Assembly (NCBI GenBank): GCA_946482075.1
Contig: CAMLQG010000074.1
Coordinates: 1 to 18,991 of the forward strand
Direction: 5' to 3'
Origin: an uncultured Erythrobacteraceae bacterium
GTDB taxonomy: Bacteria; Pseudomonadota; Alphaproteobacteria; Sphingomonadales; Sphingomonadaceae
DNA length: 18,991 nt
Positions within the stretch are counted from its first letter, which is position 1; every line of letters starts with the position of its first letter. The notes under the pieces were generated by a model. The model saw only the letters and a list, made by a program, of their open reading frames with translations, did not search any database and was not told the DNA's origin. This document shows, in pieces, positions 7,148-14,771 of the stretch. Position numbers and translations under genes: made by a program.

Positions 7148-8272
7148 TCACTTCGTAGGCGGTTGCCTGTCCTGCGGGAAGCCCGGATCCTGCCCGAATG
7201 TATCGAGCCACAGCCGGGTCAGCTTTCCGCCGAAATACTGGCTGACCCAGATCGCGCCGTCCGGACCCTGCTTGATCTCGTCCGGCCAGGTCTTGGGCGT
7301 GAAGATCGGATATTCGGCGATGACCTTCTTGGTCTTGCGATCGATCCGCGCGATCGCATCCGTTCCGCTCAAATCGCTGTAGAGATAGCCATCGGGGCCC
7401 ATCACGATCCCGATCGGCGCGGAATTGGGCGTAGGCAGGGGAATCTCGGTGAACGTCTTCGTCGCGGGATCGAAGTGGCCGATCGCGTTGCCTCGGAACA
7501 TCGTGAACCACACGCCATCGTCATATTCGCGAACCACGAAAGGCGCAGCATTGGCCGTGGGGATGTCGTAGCTCTCCATCTTGCCCGTCTTGTATTCAAA
7601 GCGCACCAGCTTGTTGGTGTTCATCAGGATGAACCAGTGAGCATCGCCTTTCAGCGCATGCGTGCCCCCGATCACGCCGGAGCCTTTCGCACCGACGCTG
7701 AACTCCTTCACCTTGCTCGTCCTGGGATCGATCCGCGCGACCTTGTCGACCGCGGTCAGCTGCACATAGATGTTCCCATCGCCTCCCATCTGCATCGCCA
7801 TCGGCAGCGAAGCTGGCGACGGGAACGTAACGAGTTTCATCGTATCGGGTGCGGCCGGATCGAGATAGCCGACCGCATTGGCTGCCTGGTAGTTGAACCA
7901 GAGCTTGCCCTGCAGGTCCAGCAGCAGGTCGCAGGGGCCGTGGCCGGCATCATTGCCGGGCAGGGTGGCGATGCTGTCCGTCGTGTATTGGACCGGATCG
8001 ACCTTGGGCAGATCGTATTTGCTGACCGCGCCGGTGAGCAGGTCGAGCTTGCCGATGCGTTTCGCTCCTGCCTCGATGAACCAGAGATCCGAACCCTTGG
8101 TGGGTGCGACCACGTGATCGACCGTATGGAAGTTGCACACCCCATCGGCTTTCTCGCCGACGACCACTTCGTCCATCCGCACCAGTTTGGGATCGCCCTC
8201 GGCTGCTTTCGCGGCGGATAGTGAAGTCGTGGCGGCGATCAGAGCCAGCAAGGCGCTTGTCGCTTTGTTCAT
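7148..8272 (-). CDS. Secreted seven-bladed beta-propeller, Vgb/streptogramin-lyase-like
   Basis: From ATG 8272 the protein has 374 residues, starting with a Sec signal peptide (MNKATSALLALIAATTSLSA, then AKAAEG), so it should be periplasmic. Seven repeats follow, each LWF/IWV-like then a DP-x-T turn, beginning near 63, 124, 168, 212, 254, 297 and 341. They fit a seven-bladed propeller of the Vgb/NHL/SMP-30 type. Histidines at 49, 53, 111 and 205 sit in the inner-strand segments and could bind a metal; C46 and C114 could form a disulfide. True virginiamycin B lyase activity should not be assumed: most bacterial homologues have no known substrate. It starts 17 nt after the stop of the membrane-protein gene with GGGAGAAAG upstream, so the two are co-transcribed and may act together. 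An in-frame extension upstream to 8665 overlaps that gene and lacks the signal peptide. Confidence 0.85.
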   Translation of the reverse strand: MNKATSALLALIAATTSLSAAKAAEGDPKLVRMDEVVVGEKADGVCNFHTVDHVVAPTKGSDLWFIEAGAKRIGKLDLLTGAVSKYDLPKVDPVQYTTDSIATLPGNDAGHGPCDLLLDLQGKLWFNYQAANAVGYLDPAAPDTMKLVTFPSPASLPMAMQMGGDGNIYVQLTAVDKVARIDPRTSKVKEFSVGAKGSGVIGGTHALKGDAHWFILMNTNKLVRFEYKTGKMESYDIPTANAAPFVVREYDDGVWFTMFRGNAIGHFDPATKTFTEIPLPTPNSAPIGIVMGPDGYLYSDLSGTDAIARIDRKTKKVIAEYPIFTPKTWPDEIKQGPDGAIWVSQYFGGKLTRLWLDTFGQDPGFPQDRQPPTK

Positions 8273-8289
8273 GGTCTTTCTCCCTGTGG

Positions 8290-9000
8290 TCAGTGGACGC
8301 TTGGCTGCGACTGCTTCTGCTCCTGCCCGCGAATGTAGATCGCAAGCGCGGCGCTGCTGGCGAGATTGATCGCGAAGAACAGCAGCATGGGCGGAGTGCG
8401 GAATTCGGGTCCGAACCAACTGGCCTGTGCCAGATAGAAGCACGCGATCATCAGCGTGTAGTAGATCCAGATCGTGCTGGAGGTTCCTGCGATCGAGCGC
8501 CGCCGGGCGATCATCGCGGCGGTGGCGATCGGGCCTGCCATGTTGGCGATGTTGAAATAGACGATATTGAGATCGTCCGGCAGCGCGCCCAGCACCATAT
8601 ACCAGGTAACACCGAAGATCGCGGCCGCGGCGGCGATCAGCAGCGCGAACTGGCCGGCGCTCCAATCGGGCGTCAGTTCCTTACGGCCGAATTTCAACGT
8701 CATGTAGATGAAGAAGATCTCGAAGGAGACGGTGAAGACCAGCGCAATCCAGAACAGCTCGAGATACCAGTGGCCATAGGTGTTGAAATACATGTCGTAG
8801 CGCGACACGCCGGTGCCGTCGCCGCAGAGCCAGAATAGCGTGCTGAAGATCGGGACGGGGAAAACCTGATCCCTGAACCCGCGCCTCACAGCGAGGTAGA
8901 ACCAGATGTAGTTGAAGATCATCGCCAGGCCGCAGAAGGCGATGACCTCGTATTTGTGCTGGTCGATGGCTGCAAGGACGACATGCGGATCGTACATCAT
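8290..9000 (-). CDS. Seven-helix integral membrane protein of unknown function
   Basis: I do not recognise this gene with certainty. From ATG 9000 (GGGGGGAGAA upstream; a second ATG follows at once) it has 236 residues with seven hydrophobic helices at about 18-38, 47-65, 78-102, 116-138, 144-165, 172-195 and 203-224. Polar or charged residues within or at the ends of helices include N30, D61, E81, E94, D143, N150 and N153. The end is short and hydrophilic. Size, helix number and the pattern NY-x(n)-RDQVFPVPIF-x(n)-W near helices 1-2 recall the fungal Pyr4-type membrane terpene cyclases, but this is from memory and weak. Emopamil-binding-like isomerases or a plain transporter-like protein are alternatives. 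It forms a two-gene unit with the secreted propeller downstream, 17 nt away. A longer start at 9045 is less likely because it lacks a ribosome site. Confidence 0.78.
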   Translation of the reverse strand: MMYDPHVVLAAIDQHKYEVIAFCGLAMIFNYIWFYLAVRRGFRDQVFPVPIFSTLFWLCGDGTGVSRYDMYFNTYGHWYLELFWIALVFTVSFEIFFIYMTLKFGRKELTPDWSAGQFALLIAAAAAIFGVTWYMVLGALPDDLNIVYFNIANMAGPIATAAMIARRRSIAGTSSTIWIYYTLMIACFYLAQASWFGPEFRTPPMLLFFAINLASSAALAIYIRGQEQKQSQPSVH

Positions 9001-9090
9001 GGTAGTTCTCCCCCCGTCGGCACGCTCCGCGGCATGCCGTCTCATGAGAGAGGCATAGTAAAGCAGGGGCGATAAGGGAGAGAAAACTCT

Positions 9091-9128
9091 GGAACCGGGC
9101 CCCTTTCGATTAAAAGGGACCCGGCTCC
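9091..9128 (-). terminator. Imperfect hairpin terminator after the acyl-CoA ligase gene
   Basis: CCGGG (9095-9099) plus CCCTTT (9101-9106) pair with AAAGGG (9113-9118) plus CCCGG (9120-9124) around loop CGATTA, with one internal mismatch. GGA/TCC can extend the base. On the minus strand it is followed by AGAGTTTTCTCTCC, a T-rich run. It begins 13 nt after the ligase stop, so the ligase transcript probably ends here and the 7-helix gene needs its own promoter within 9001-9090. Confidence 0.6.
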
Positions 9129-9141
9129 GAACAGGCTCACG

Positions 9142-10782
9142 TCAGGATTTGACCTTCTGGCGACGCACCTGGATGCCATGGGCCTCGCGGTCCCACGTGT
9201 CGGGCGTGACGCCTTCATCGCGAAGCTGGTATTTCAGGATGCGGCCCGTAGGGTTCTTCGGAAGCTCCTTGCGGAACTCGTAGAAGCGGGGGACCGCGAA
9301 ATGCGGCAGGTTATCGACCGCCCACAGGCACAGCGCCTTGGGGTCAGGATGCGCACCTTCGCGCAGAATGGCGGTGAGCTTGATGTCGTCATCGCCGGTC
9401 TGCTTGCCGATCGCGTGAATCGCCACTTCGGAGATCGAGTGATGCTGCATGAATGCGGCCTCGACTTCGAAGCTTGAGACGTTCTCACCGCGATGGCGGA
9501 GATAATCCTTCGCGCGGTCGGCGAAATAGAGATAGCCTTCCTCGTCCATCCGGCCGAGATCGCCCGTGTGCATCCACATGTTCTTCCAGACGGCGGCCGT
9601 CGAATCCGGACGCCCCCAATAGCCTTCGAACATCACGTTGGGATAGCGCGGGCGATGGCAGATCTGGCCGACCGTGCCCGGGGGAACCGGTTGGTCGTTG
9701 TCGTCAAGGATGACGACGTCATACAGATCGACAGGACGTCCGGCGCAGGTTTCCGGCGGCGTTTCCGTATAGGGCACGCCGCACAGGCGGATGGACTCGG
9801 TCTGGCCGTACGACCAGCTCGACGCCACCTTCACGCCGAACCGCTCCATCCAGATCTTCCGGAGTTCCGGGGTGATCGGCACGCCGAAGATCATCCGCAG
9901 CTGGCCGAAGCAGCGCTTCGACGCTTCCGTGTCGGGCGCCTGGGCCACGAGCGGGAAGATCGTCGCCATCAGCATGGCGACGGTGGCCTTCGAATCCTCG
10001 ATGTCGTCCCAGAACTGGGAGACCGAGAAGGTGCTCGAAATCGCCATGCGCAGGCCTGCGCTGAGGCAGGCGACAACGCCGCTCAGCGCCGCGGCATGGA
10101 AGACCGGTAGCGGCGTCCACAGCGTTTCGCCTTCTTCCTGCCAGGTGTATTCCTTGTTCACCCGGCCGATCGCGGCGAGATAATTGTGGCTGATCATGCA
10201 GCCCTTGGATGGGCCGGTGGTGCCGGAAGTGTAGAGCAGCGAGCAAAGATCGATCGGATCGACGATGATCGGGAGTGCCGATTCATCCGAGCCGCGATAC
10301 TTGTCGAGGCGATCGAGTTCGATCGCACAAGGCGGCAGCTCGTCGTTCCCGCGCACCAGGATCATGTTCAGTTCCGGCAACTGCGACGCGATCTGGACGA
10401 AGCGCTCCAGATAGCCGGGATCGCAGATCGCGAGCTTGGCGCCCGCATCCGAGATCTGGTGGCGCAGGAACTCGCCCCGATAGGCCGTGTTGATCGGCAC
10501 CCACACGCCGCCGAGCTTGTTGATCGCGAACCAGCAGGTGAACACGTCGACGCTCGTGTTGAAGAGCGTGACCACGCGATCGCCCTTCTTCACGCCGAGT
10601 TCCGCGAAGGCACGCGCCATCGCGTTTGACCGACGGTCCATCTCGGCATAGGTGATCGGCACGCGATCGATGACGAGGAACTCGTTGTTCCCGTGGTTCT
10701 CGACCGCGCGTGCGAGCATGTGGACGATCGTGTCCCGCTGGCCGCTGCTATACGCCGGTTGCGGCGCGTTATGACTGATCAT
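9142..10782 (-). CDS. Acyl-CoA synthetase (AMP-forming, CaiC-like)
   Basis: This 546-residue protein is a complete ANL-superfamily ligase. The phosphate loop is YTSGTTGPSKG (184-194). The aromatic-Gly-x-Thr-Glu motif appears as YGQTES (325-330), the HTGDLG motif is at 405-410, and the hinge with ADRAKDYLRHRGENVS spans 421-436. The adenylation lysine is K517 in PTGRILK. It should convert a carboxylic acid, ATP and CoA to acyl-CoA, AMP and PPi. Overall style is close to carnitine/crotonobetaine-CoA ligases and short or medium acid ligases, but the substrate pocket cannot be decoded by eye. Its ATG overlaps the stop of the EthD-like gene by four bases (ATGA), so translation is coupled. It is the last gene of operon C and probably the CoA-activating step of the pathway. 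Confidence 0.93.
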   Translation of the reverse strand: MISHNAPQPAYSSGQRDTIVHMLARAVENHGNNEFLVIDRVPITYAEMDRRSNAMARAFAELGVKKGDRVVTLFNTSVDVFTCWFAINKLGGVWVPINTAYRGEFLRHQISDAGAKLAICDPGYLERFVQIASQLPELNMILVRGNDELPPCAIELDRLDKYRGSDESALPIIVDPIDLCSLLYTSGTTGPSKGCMISHNYLAAIGRVNKEYTWQEEGETLWTPLPVFHAAALSGVVACLSAGLRMAISSTFSVSQFWDDIEDSKATVAMLMATIFPLVAQAPDTEASKRCFGQLRMIFGVPITPELRKIWMERFGVKVASSWSYGQTESIRLCGVPYTETPPETCAGRPVDLYDVVILDDNDQPVPPGTVGQICHRPRYPNVMFEGYWGRPDSTAAVWKNMWMHTGDLGRMDEEGYLYFADRAKDYLRHRGENVSSFEVEAAFMQHHSISEVAIHAIGKQTGDDDIKLTAILREGAHPDPKALCLWAVDNLPHFAVPRFYEFRKELPKNPTGRILKYQLRDEGVTPDTWDREAHGIQVRRQKVKS

Positions 10783-11159
10783 GCGGCGACGAGTTTCGTT
10801 CCGGTATCGACCTTGTCGACAACGATCATGACAGTCGCAGGGCGGTCGAGGAACTTGAGCTCGTCTTCGACCAGGATCGGGTTGATGTCGGGGGCATTGA
10901 AAATCCGGGTCATTTCCTGGACTGCCGCGTCGTCCGCCACGACCATTTCCGTGATCGCGTCATAGCCGGTGTCATAGGGTTCCGGCTCGCCGTTGCTCGG
11001 CGCCAGTCCGGTGAAGATCGGGTAGTTGCGGTTATAGTCCTGCAGCAGGTGGCCGATATATTTCTGCGCCAGCTTGGCGTGGCTGTTCTCGTAATGCTCG
11101 CGGAATTGTTCGGGCGTGATGCCCGGCTTGCGCTTGAGCATGAAGATGATCTTGACCAT
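10779..11159 (-). CDS. EthD-like ferredoxin-fold protein
   Basis: From ATG 11159 the product is 126 residues; GAGAGGAG lies upstream, and the longer in-frame start at 11291 runs into the preceding gene. The N-terminal strand MVKIIFMLKRKPGITPEQF followed by HYENSHAKL (22-30) is the EthD/dimeric alpha-beta barrel signature, with H27 in the usual position. EthD-like proteins include decarboxylases, cyclases and monooxygenase helpers, and many are of unknown role in ring degradation clusters. Here it is sandwiched between a SnoaL-like gene and the CoA ligase, and its stop overlaps the ligase start. It probably forms dimers in the cytoplasm and acts on a small cyclic intermediate. The family call is good; the reaction is unknown. 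Confidence 0.85.
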   Translation of the reverse strand: MVKIIFMLKRKPGITPEQFREHYENSHAKLAQKYIGHLLQDYNRNYPIFTGLAPSNGEPEPYDTGYDAITEMVVADDAAVQEMTRIFNAPDINPILVEDELKFLDRPATVMIVVDKVDTGTKLVAA

Positions 11160-11203
11160 CTCGGTACTCCTCTCTTGTTTCTTGTGATGGAATGCGTTCG
11201 CGC

Positions 11204-11617
11204 CTAGCCGTTCAGGATATCGACCACGGCCTTGGTATCGCTGTAGACGGGCTGGATCATCTTGACGCGGCCGCTTTCGCCGAATTCCCAAACCTCGGCG
11301 AGCGGGAAGGACACGCTCTTGCCGTTCTTGGCGGAAGTGGCGGAGAAGGTGCCGTAGGCGATCACGAAACTGCCGCCTTCGGTCAGTTGGTGAACGTCGT
11401 AGCCGAATGCGCTGTAATAGCCGAACACGGCCTGGATACCGGCCTTGATCGCATCGCGGCCCTTGAAGGTCCCGCCATAGGGCAGCGAAGCCGCTTCGCT
11501 CATGATGGTGTCGTCATCGAAGAAGTCGCAGAAGGCATCGAGATTGCCCTGTCCGAGAAGGACGTCATAGGCATCCTGTACGATCTGGACATTGGACTTG
11601 GTTGCAACGGTAGCCAT
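11204..11617 (-). CDS. SnoaL-like / NTF2-fold protein
   Basis: From ATG 11617, with AAGGA just upstream, the protein has 137 residues. A start at 11713 would add 32 residues without family character. The pattern is QIVQDAYDVLLGQGNLDAF (10-29), then DDDTIMSEAASLPYGGTFKGRDAI and a final beta-sheet, which is the cone-shaped NTF2/SnoaL fold. Family members include polyketide cyclases, ketosteroid isomerases and dehydratases. D35-D36 and H76 could line the pocket. It is first in operon C, 44 nt ahead of the EthD-like gene, and divergent from the MDR gene. No specific activity can be given. It is not closely similar to the other SnoaL-like gene at 14211-14681. Confidence 0.85.
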   Translation of the reverse strand: MATVATKSNVQIVQDAYDVLLGQGNLDAFCDFFDDDTIMSEAASLPYGGTFKGRDAIKAGIQAVFGYYSAFGYDVHQLTEGGSFVIAYGTFSATSAKNGKSVSFPLAEVWEFGESGRVKMIQPVYSDTKAVVDILNG

Positions 11618-11946
11618 GATGTAATCCTTTTCCCATTCGATCGGGCCGTACCCGAAAAGATGTGTAGACGGCCCATTCTTACGGTGATTCGCTCGACGCG
11701 GACCATGGCGCAAGGCAGGGCGCGTTCCAAGGGCCAGACATGCGTTTTATTGACTGACGCCGCGGTGAATACCAACCTTCGGAAGCTGTGGGATCGGCGG
11801 GCATGCGTCCCTGCCGCGGCAAGGCGCTTGCATTCGAAATGATCCCGGATGAATGATCGCGCGTCGATGTCCGGCTTGCATGGCGCGGGCGCCGCCGGAA
11901 AAACAAGACGATGCAATTGAGCGAGAGGGTCGAAGTGTCTTCAAAC
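11618..11946. promoter_or_regulatory. Divergent intergenic region between operons C and D
   Basis: This stretch of about 330 nt separates the SnoaL-like gene (minus) from the MDR gene (plus), and no coding pattern is visible. It must carry promoters for both operons, but no clear -35/-10 pair stands out. CTTGCATT at 11827-11834, followed by CGAAATGA, partly resembles the dyad at 6227-6243. CTTGCAT occurs again at about 11875. These may be sites for a shared regulator; that is inference. Confidence 0.35.
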
Positions 11947-12963
11947 ATGATGAAAGCGGCGATTGTCCGGGAATTCAGCGATGAGCCGATCGAGATCGGC
12001 GAATTGCCCGTGCCGGAGCCCCAAGCCGGCGAGATGCTGGTGAAGGTGGACACGGCAGGTGTCGTGCTCGGTGAGACATTGATCGCGCGCGGCATGTATC
12101 AGGTGCAGCCGCATCTTCCGTTCGTGCCGGGTTGCGAATTCTCCGGAACGGTGGTGGAAACCGGCCGCGACCTGAAGGGCTTTGCGGTGGGCGATCGGGT
12201 GGCGGTGAACGGTTTCATCGGGGATTCCCGCGTGACCCGGCGTATCGTGGGCTCGCTTGCGGAATACAGCGCCGTGCCGCCGGAAAACGTGGTGAAGCTG
12301 CCTGATGCCGTATCGCTCGAACAGGCCGCGCTGTTCCGTTCGAATACCGAGACAAGCTATTTCGGTCTCTACAAGGGCAATCTCAAGCCGGGCGAAACTC
12401 TGCTCGTGATGGGCGCAAGCGGCGGGGTTGGCTTTGCGGCAGTCACGCTTGGCAAGCTGATGGGCGCGCGCGTGATCGCATCGTGTTCCAGCGAGGAAAA
12501 GCGCCAGATCGCGTTGGCGGGCGGGGCGGATGTCGCGATCGACTCCCTGGCCGAGGACTGGCGCGAACAGGTGGAGGAACTGACCGGCGGGAAGGGGCTC
12601 GATGTCGTCTACGATCCGGTCGGCGGATCGCAGACGGAACGTGCCTTCCGTTCGCTCGGCTGGGATGGGCGTCTGGTGGTGATCGGTTTCGCTGCGGGCA
12701 GCATACCGAAGATTCCCGCCAATCTTCCGCTGCTCAAAGGGGCGTCGCTTGTCGGCGGCAACCTTCTCCAGGGCACGAAGTTCGAGCCGGAAGTGGTGTA
12801 TGAGCAGCGCCGCCAGTTGATGCAGTGGTTCGCTGAGGGCAAGATCCAGGTTCCGCCCATTACGCGACGCTATTCACTCGAGGAGGCGCAGAAGGCCTAT
12901 CTCGAAATCGCGGAAGGCAAGACCGCCGGCCGGATCGTGATCAAGATGCCGGGCGCCGAATAA
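11947..12963 (+). CDS. Quinone-oxidoreductase-type MDR (zinc-independent)
   Basis: From ATG 11947 (or the adjoining ATG 11950) the protein has 338 residues and begins with the expected MKAAIVREF strand. An upstream ATG at 11911 would add 12 residues and cannot be excluded because neither start has a well-spaced ribosome site. It lacks the zinc-ligand cysteines of alcohol dehydrogenases, carries the coenzyme motif GASGGVGFAAV (156-166) and has the YDPVGG segment (222-227). That places it with NADPH:quinone oxidoreductases and enoyl reductases, which reduce quinones or alpha,beta-unsaturated carbonyls. In this setting it could reduce or saturate a CoA-linked or free enone. It is followed 32 nt later by the CoA-transferase gene in the same operon, and faces away from operon C. 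Confidence 0.9.
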   Translation: MMKAAIVREFSDEPIEIGELPVPEPQAGEMLVKVDTAGVVLGETLIARGMYQVQPHLPFVPGCEFSGTVVETGRDLKGFAVGDRVAVNGFIGDSRVTRRIVGSLAEYSAVPPENVVKLPDAVSLEQAALFRSNTETSYFGLYKGNLKPGETLLVMGASGGVGFAAVTLGKLMGARVIASCSSEEKRQIALAGGADVAIDSLAEDWREQVEELTGGKGLDVVYDPVGGSQTERAFRSLGWDGRLVVIGFAAGSIPKIPANLPLLKGASLVGGNLLQGTKFEPEVVYEQRRQLMQWFAEGKIQVPPITRRYSLEEAQKAYLEIAEGKTAGRIVIKMPGAE

Positions 12964-12995
12964 GGGCGATCCGGCGCGCTGAGGAGAGGTAATTC

Positions 12996-14144
12996 ATGTC
13001 GAGCTTGCCATTGGAAGGCATTCGCGTCGTCGATATCGGTGGCTGGTTCACCGGACCCATGGCCGCCTGCATGCTGGGCGATCAGGGGGCCGAAGTCATC
13101 AAGATCGAGCCGCCGGGCGGCGAGGTCTATCGCCGGTCAGGCACCGAACGCTCCGGGATGTGCTCGCAATGGATGACCGCCAACCGGAACAAGCGCTTCG
13201 TCCAGCTCGATATCAAGCAACCGGGTGACCTCGATGCGCTGAAGCGGCTTATCGCCAAGGCGGACGTGCTGATTCACAACACACGGCCCGGTGCGATGGC
13301 GCGTGCAGGACTGGACGCGGCGACGCTGCGCAAGGAGCATCCGCGTCTGATCCATGTATCGATCGCAGCCTATGGCCAGGATGGTCCCTTTGCGGAGGAC
13401 CCGGGGTTCGACACGCTGTTTCAGGGGCTGTCCGGCCTTTGTTATCTTCAAGGCGGCGACAGGCCGAAGATGATCAACACGCTGGTCATCGACAAGAGCA
13501 CCAGCCCGATCGTGGCCCAGGCCGTCTGCGCTGCACTGTTCCGGCGCGAGCGCACGGGCGAGGGCGCGACGCTGGAATATTCCATGCTGGACGGCAGCGC
13601 CTGGTGGGTCTGGCCGGATGGCATGGTCAACGACACCTTCATCGGTGACGAGGGTGTCAGCGTCGCGCCCGGCCTGACCGATGTCGAAATGATTTCCGAG
13701 ACGGCCGACGGTTTCATGCTCGTGTTGCCGCATATGCAGCATCACTGGGAAGCCTTTTGCGAGATCGTTGGGCGGCCGGAGCTGCTTACGCGCGAAGGCT
13801 TCGTCACCGCGCGCGAGCGGATGGGCAACCTCCCGGTCTATTTCCATGAAGTGGTGAGCTCGCTCAAGGGCAAGACCACGGCGGAATGGACCGCGTTGTT
13901 CCGCGCAGCGGGCCTGCCGACCGCGCCGGTCATCCGGCCGGAGGAACTGGCAAATCATCCCCAGGCGCAGCACAACGGCACGATCGAGATCGTCGAGGAC
14001 GAGTTGCTGGGCAAGTACCGCTCGCCCCGCGCACCGGTGCGCTTCGATGGCGAGATGTACGGCACGCGTACGCCGCCCCGTCCGGCCGGCGCGGATACGG
14101 AGGCGGTGTTGCGCGACTGGGGCGTGGAGCGGGTTACGGCCTAG
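12996..14144 (+). CDS. Family III CoA-transferase (CaiB/BaiF)
   Basis: This 382-residue protein starts after AGGAGAGG. The N-terminus LEGIRVVDIGGWFTGPMAAC and LGDQGAEVIKIEPP (27-40) are the standard class III CoA-transferase Rossmann-like start. The catalytic aspartate, which carries the acyl anhydride in formyl-CoA transferase (Asp169), corresponds to D166 in LVIDKSTSP. RRERTGEGATLEYSMLDG (183-200) follows as usual. It should move CoA between two carboxylic acids in the cytoplasm without ATP. With the ATP-dependent ligase nearby it may recycle CoA from product to substrate, or act on a later diacid. The glycine loop region of formyl-CoA transferase is not clearly seen. It overlaps no gene and converges on the SnoaL-like gene at 14211. 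Confidence 0.92.
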   Translation: MSSLPLEGIRVVDIGGWFTGPMAACMLGDQGAEVIKIEPPGGEVYRRSGTERSGMCSQWMTANRNKRFVQLDIKQPGDLDALKRLIAKADVLIHNTRPGAMARAGLDAATLRKEHPRLIHVSIAAYGQDGPFAEDPGFDTLFQGLSGLCYLQGGDRPKMINTLVIDKSTSPIVAQAVCAALFRRERTGEGATLEYSMLDGSAWWVWPDGMVNDTFIGDEGVSVAPGLTDVEMISETADGFMLVLPHMQHHWEAFCEIVGRPELLTREGFVTARERMGNLPVYFHEVVSSLKGKTTAEWTALFRAAGLPTAPVIRPEELANHPQAQHNGTIEIVEDELLGKYRSPRAPVRFDGEMYGTRTPPRPAGADTEAVLRDWGVERVTA

Positions 14145-14159
14145 AACCCGATCGCTAGG

Positions 14160-14206
14160 GCCGCAGGCCTGCGGCATCGATTGCTTCGCTTCACTCGCAG
14201 TGACGG
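14160..14206. repeat. Palindromic intergenic repeat in convergent gap
   Basis: A 16-nt perfect palindrome, GCCGCAGG-CCTGCGGC (14160-14175), is followed by GATTGCTTCGCTTCACTCGC and AGTGACGG up to 14206. The second part resembles the alphaproteobacterial dispersed repeat with core ATTGCTTCGCTACGCTCGC, known to me from many genomes. It fills the 66-nt gap between the convergent CoA-transferase and SnoaL-like genes and may serve as a transcript-end hairpin. Confidence 0.55.
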
Positions 14207-14210
14207 AGAG

Positions 14211-14681
14211 TTACGCCGCAGTCTGCTCCAGTCTCAGGCGGGTCAGGCGGATCGTTGCGATCCGCCACTGATCGTCCTCGATCCGGTAGGTTTCGTGATA
14301 GTGACCCTGACCGCGGATGAAGCGGATCGGGCCTTCCTTCATGAACAGTTCGTCCGTCATCGGCCAGATGCCGCGGGCCGTGTGCTTATCGAGAATCTCG
14401 ATCTCCGGCATATAGCCTTTATGGACCGAAGTGATCGGGGTGAGGCCGGCGCGGATATAGGCGCATACCGCATCGCGCCCGCTCAGCTGGTGCTCCGCCA
14501 GGCTCTTCATGTCGGGTTCACCATCGCCGGGATCGAGCATGGCGAGGCGGTAATCCGCTTCGGCATCGGTGGTGAACAGGGTGGGCAGGTTTTCCCAGTC
14601 CTTGGTGTCCATGAAGCGGAAATAGCGCGCCTTGAGCTGTTTGATCTGTTCGATCGCCCACAATTCCTTCGCGCGTCCCAT
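14211..14681 (-). CDS. SnoaL-like (SnoaL_4 type) protein
   Basis: From ATG 14681, with GAGAGGAG upstream, the protein has 156 residues. A start at 14726 would precede the ribosome site and overlap the likely promoter. It begins with IEQIKQLKARYFRFMDTKDW (10-29), then LPTLFTTDAEADYR. It ends with GHYHETYRIEDDQWRIATIR (126-145), which is the classic SnoaL_4 layout. H87 (SVHKGYMPEIEI) is in a pocket position often occupied by His in this group. Related proteins include dehydratases, isomerases and bile-acid 7-alpha-dehydratase BaiE. BaiE is of interest because a BaiCD/BaiH-like flavoprotein is in the same window, but similarity at this level is shared by thousands of proteins. It is a monocistronic gene, divergent from the VOC gene. 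Confidence 0.85.
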   Translation of the reverse strand: MGRAKELWAIEQIKQLKARYFRFMDTKDWENLPTLFTTDAEADYRLAMLDPGDGEPDMKSLAEHQLSGRDAVCAYIRAGLTPITSVHKGYMPEIEILDKHTARGIWPMTDELFMKEGPIRFIRGQGHYHETYRIEDDQWRIATIRLTRLRLEQTAA

Positions 14682-14712
14682 GTCGTGTCTCCTCTCGTGC
14701 TTTCCTTGGCGC

Positions 14713-14742
14713 ATATAAGCATGCATTCTGTGCGGCGATCAA
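14713..14742 (-). promoter_or_regulatory. Candidate sigma-70 promoter for the SnoaL_4-like gene
   Basis: On the minus strand TTGATC (14742-14737) and TTATAT (14718-14713) are separated by 18 nt, about 30 nt ahead of the ATG at 14681. The 90-nt divergent gap leaves little room for anything else. It is a good match by eye but untested. Confidence 0.4.
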
Positions 14743-14771
14743 AGCCGTTGACGGCAAGAGGGGAGAATTTG

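Noticed and set aside
7034..8221. 395-codon plus-strand open frame over the propeller gene
   Set aside because: It overlaps the end of the SDR gene and lies opposite a gene with signal peptide and seven repeats.
7148..8272. Virginiamycin B lyase (antibiotic resistance)
   Set aside because: Only the propeller repeat pattern matches; the signal peptide and operon context argue against a cytoplasmic streptogramin lyase.
13137..14177. 346-codon minus-strand open frame over the CoA-transferase
   Set aside because: The plus strand has the class III CoA-transferase motifs and a good ribosome site.
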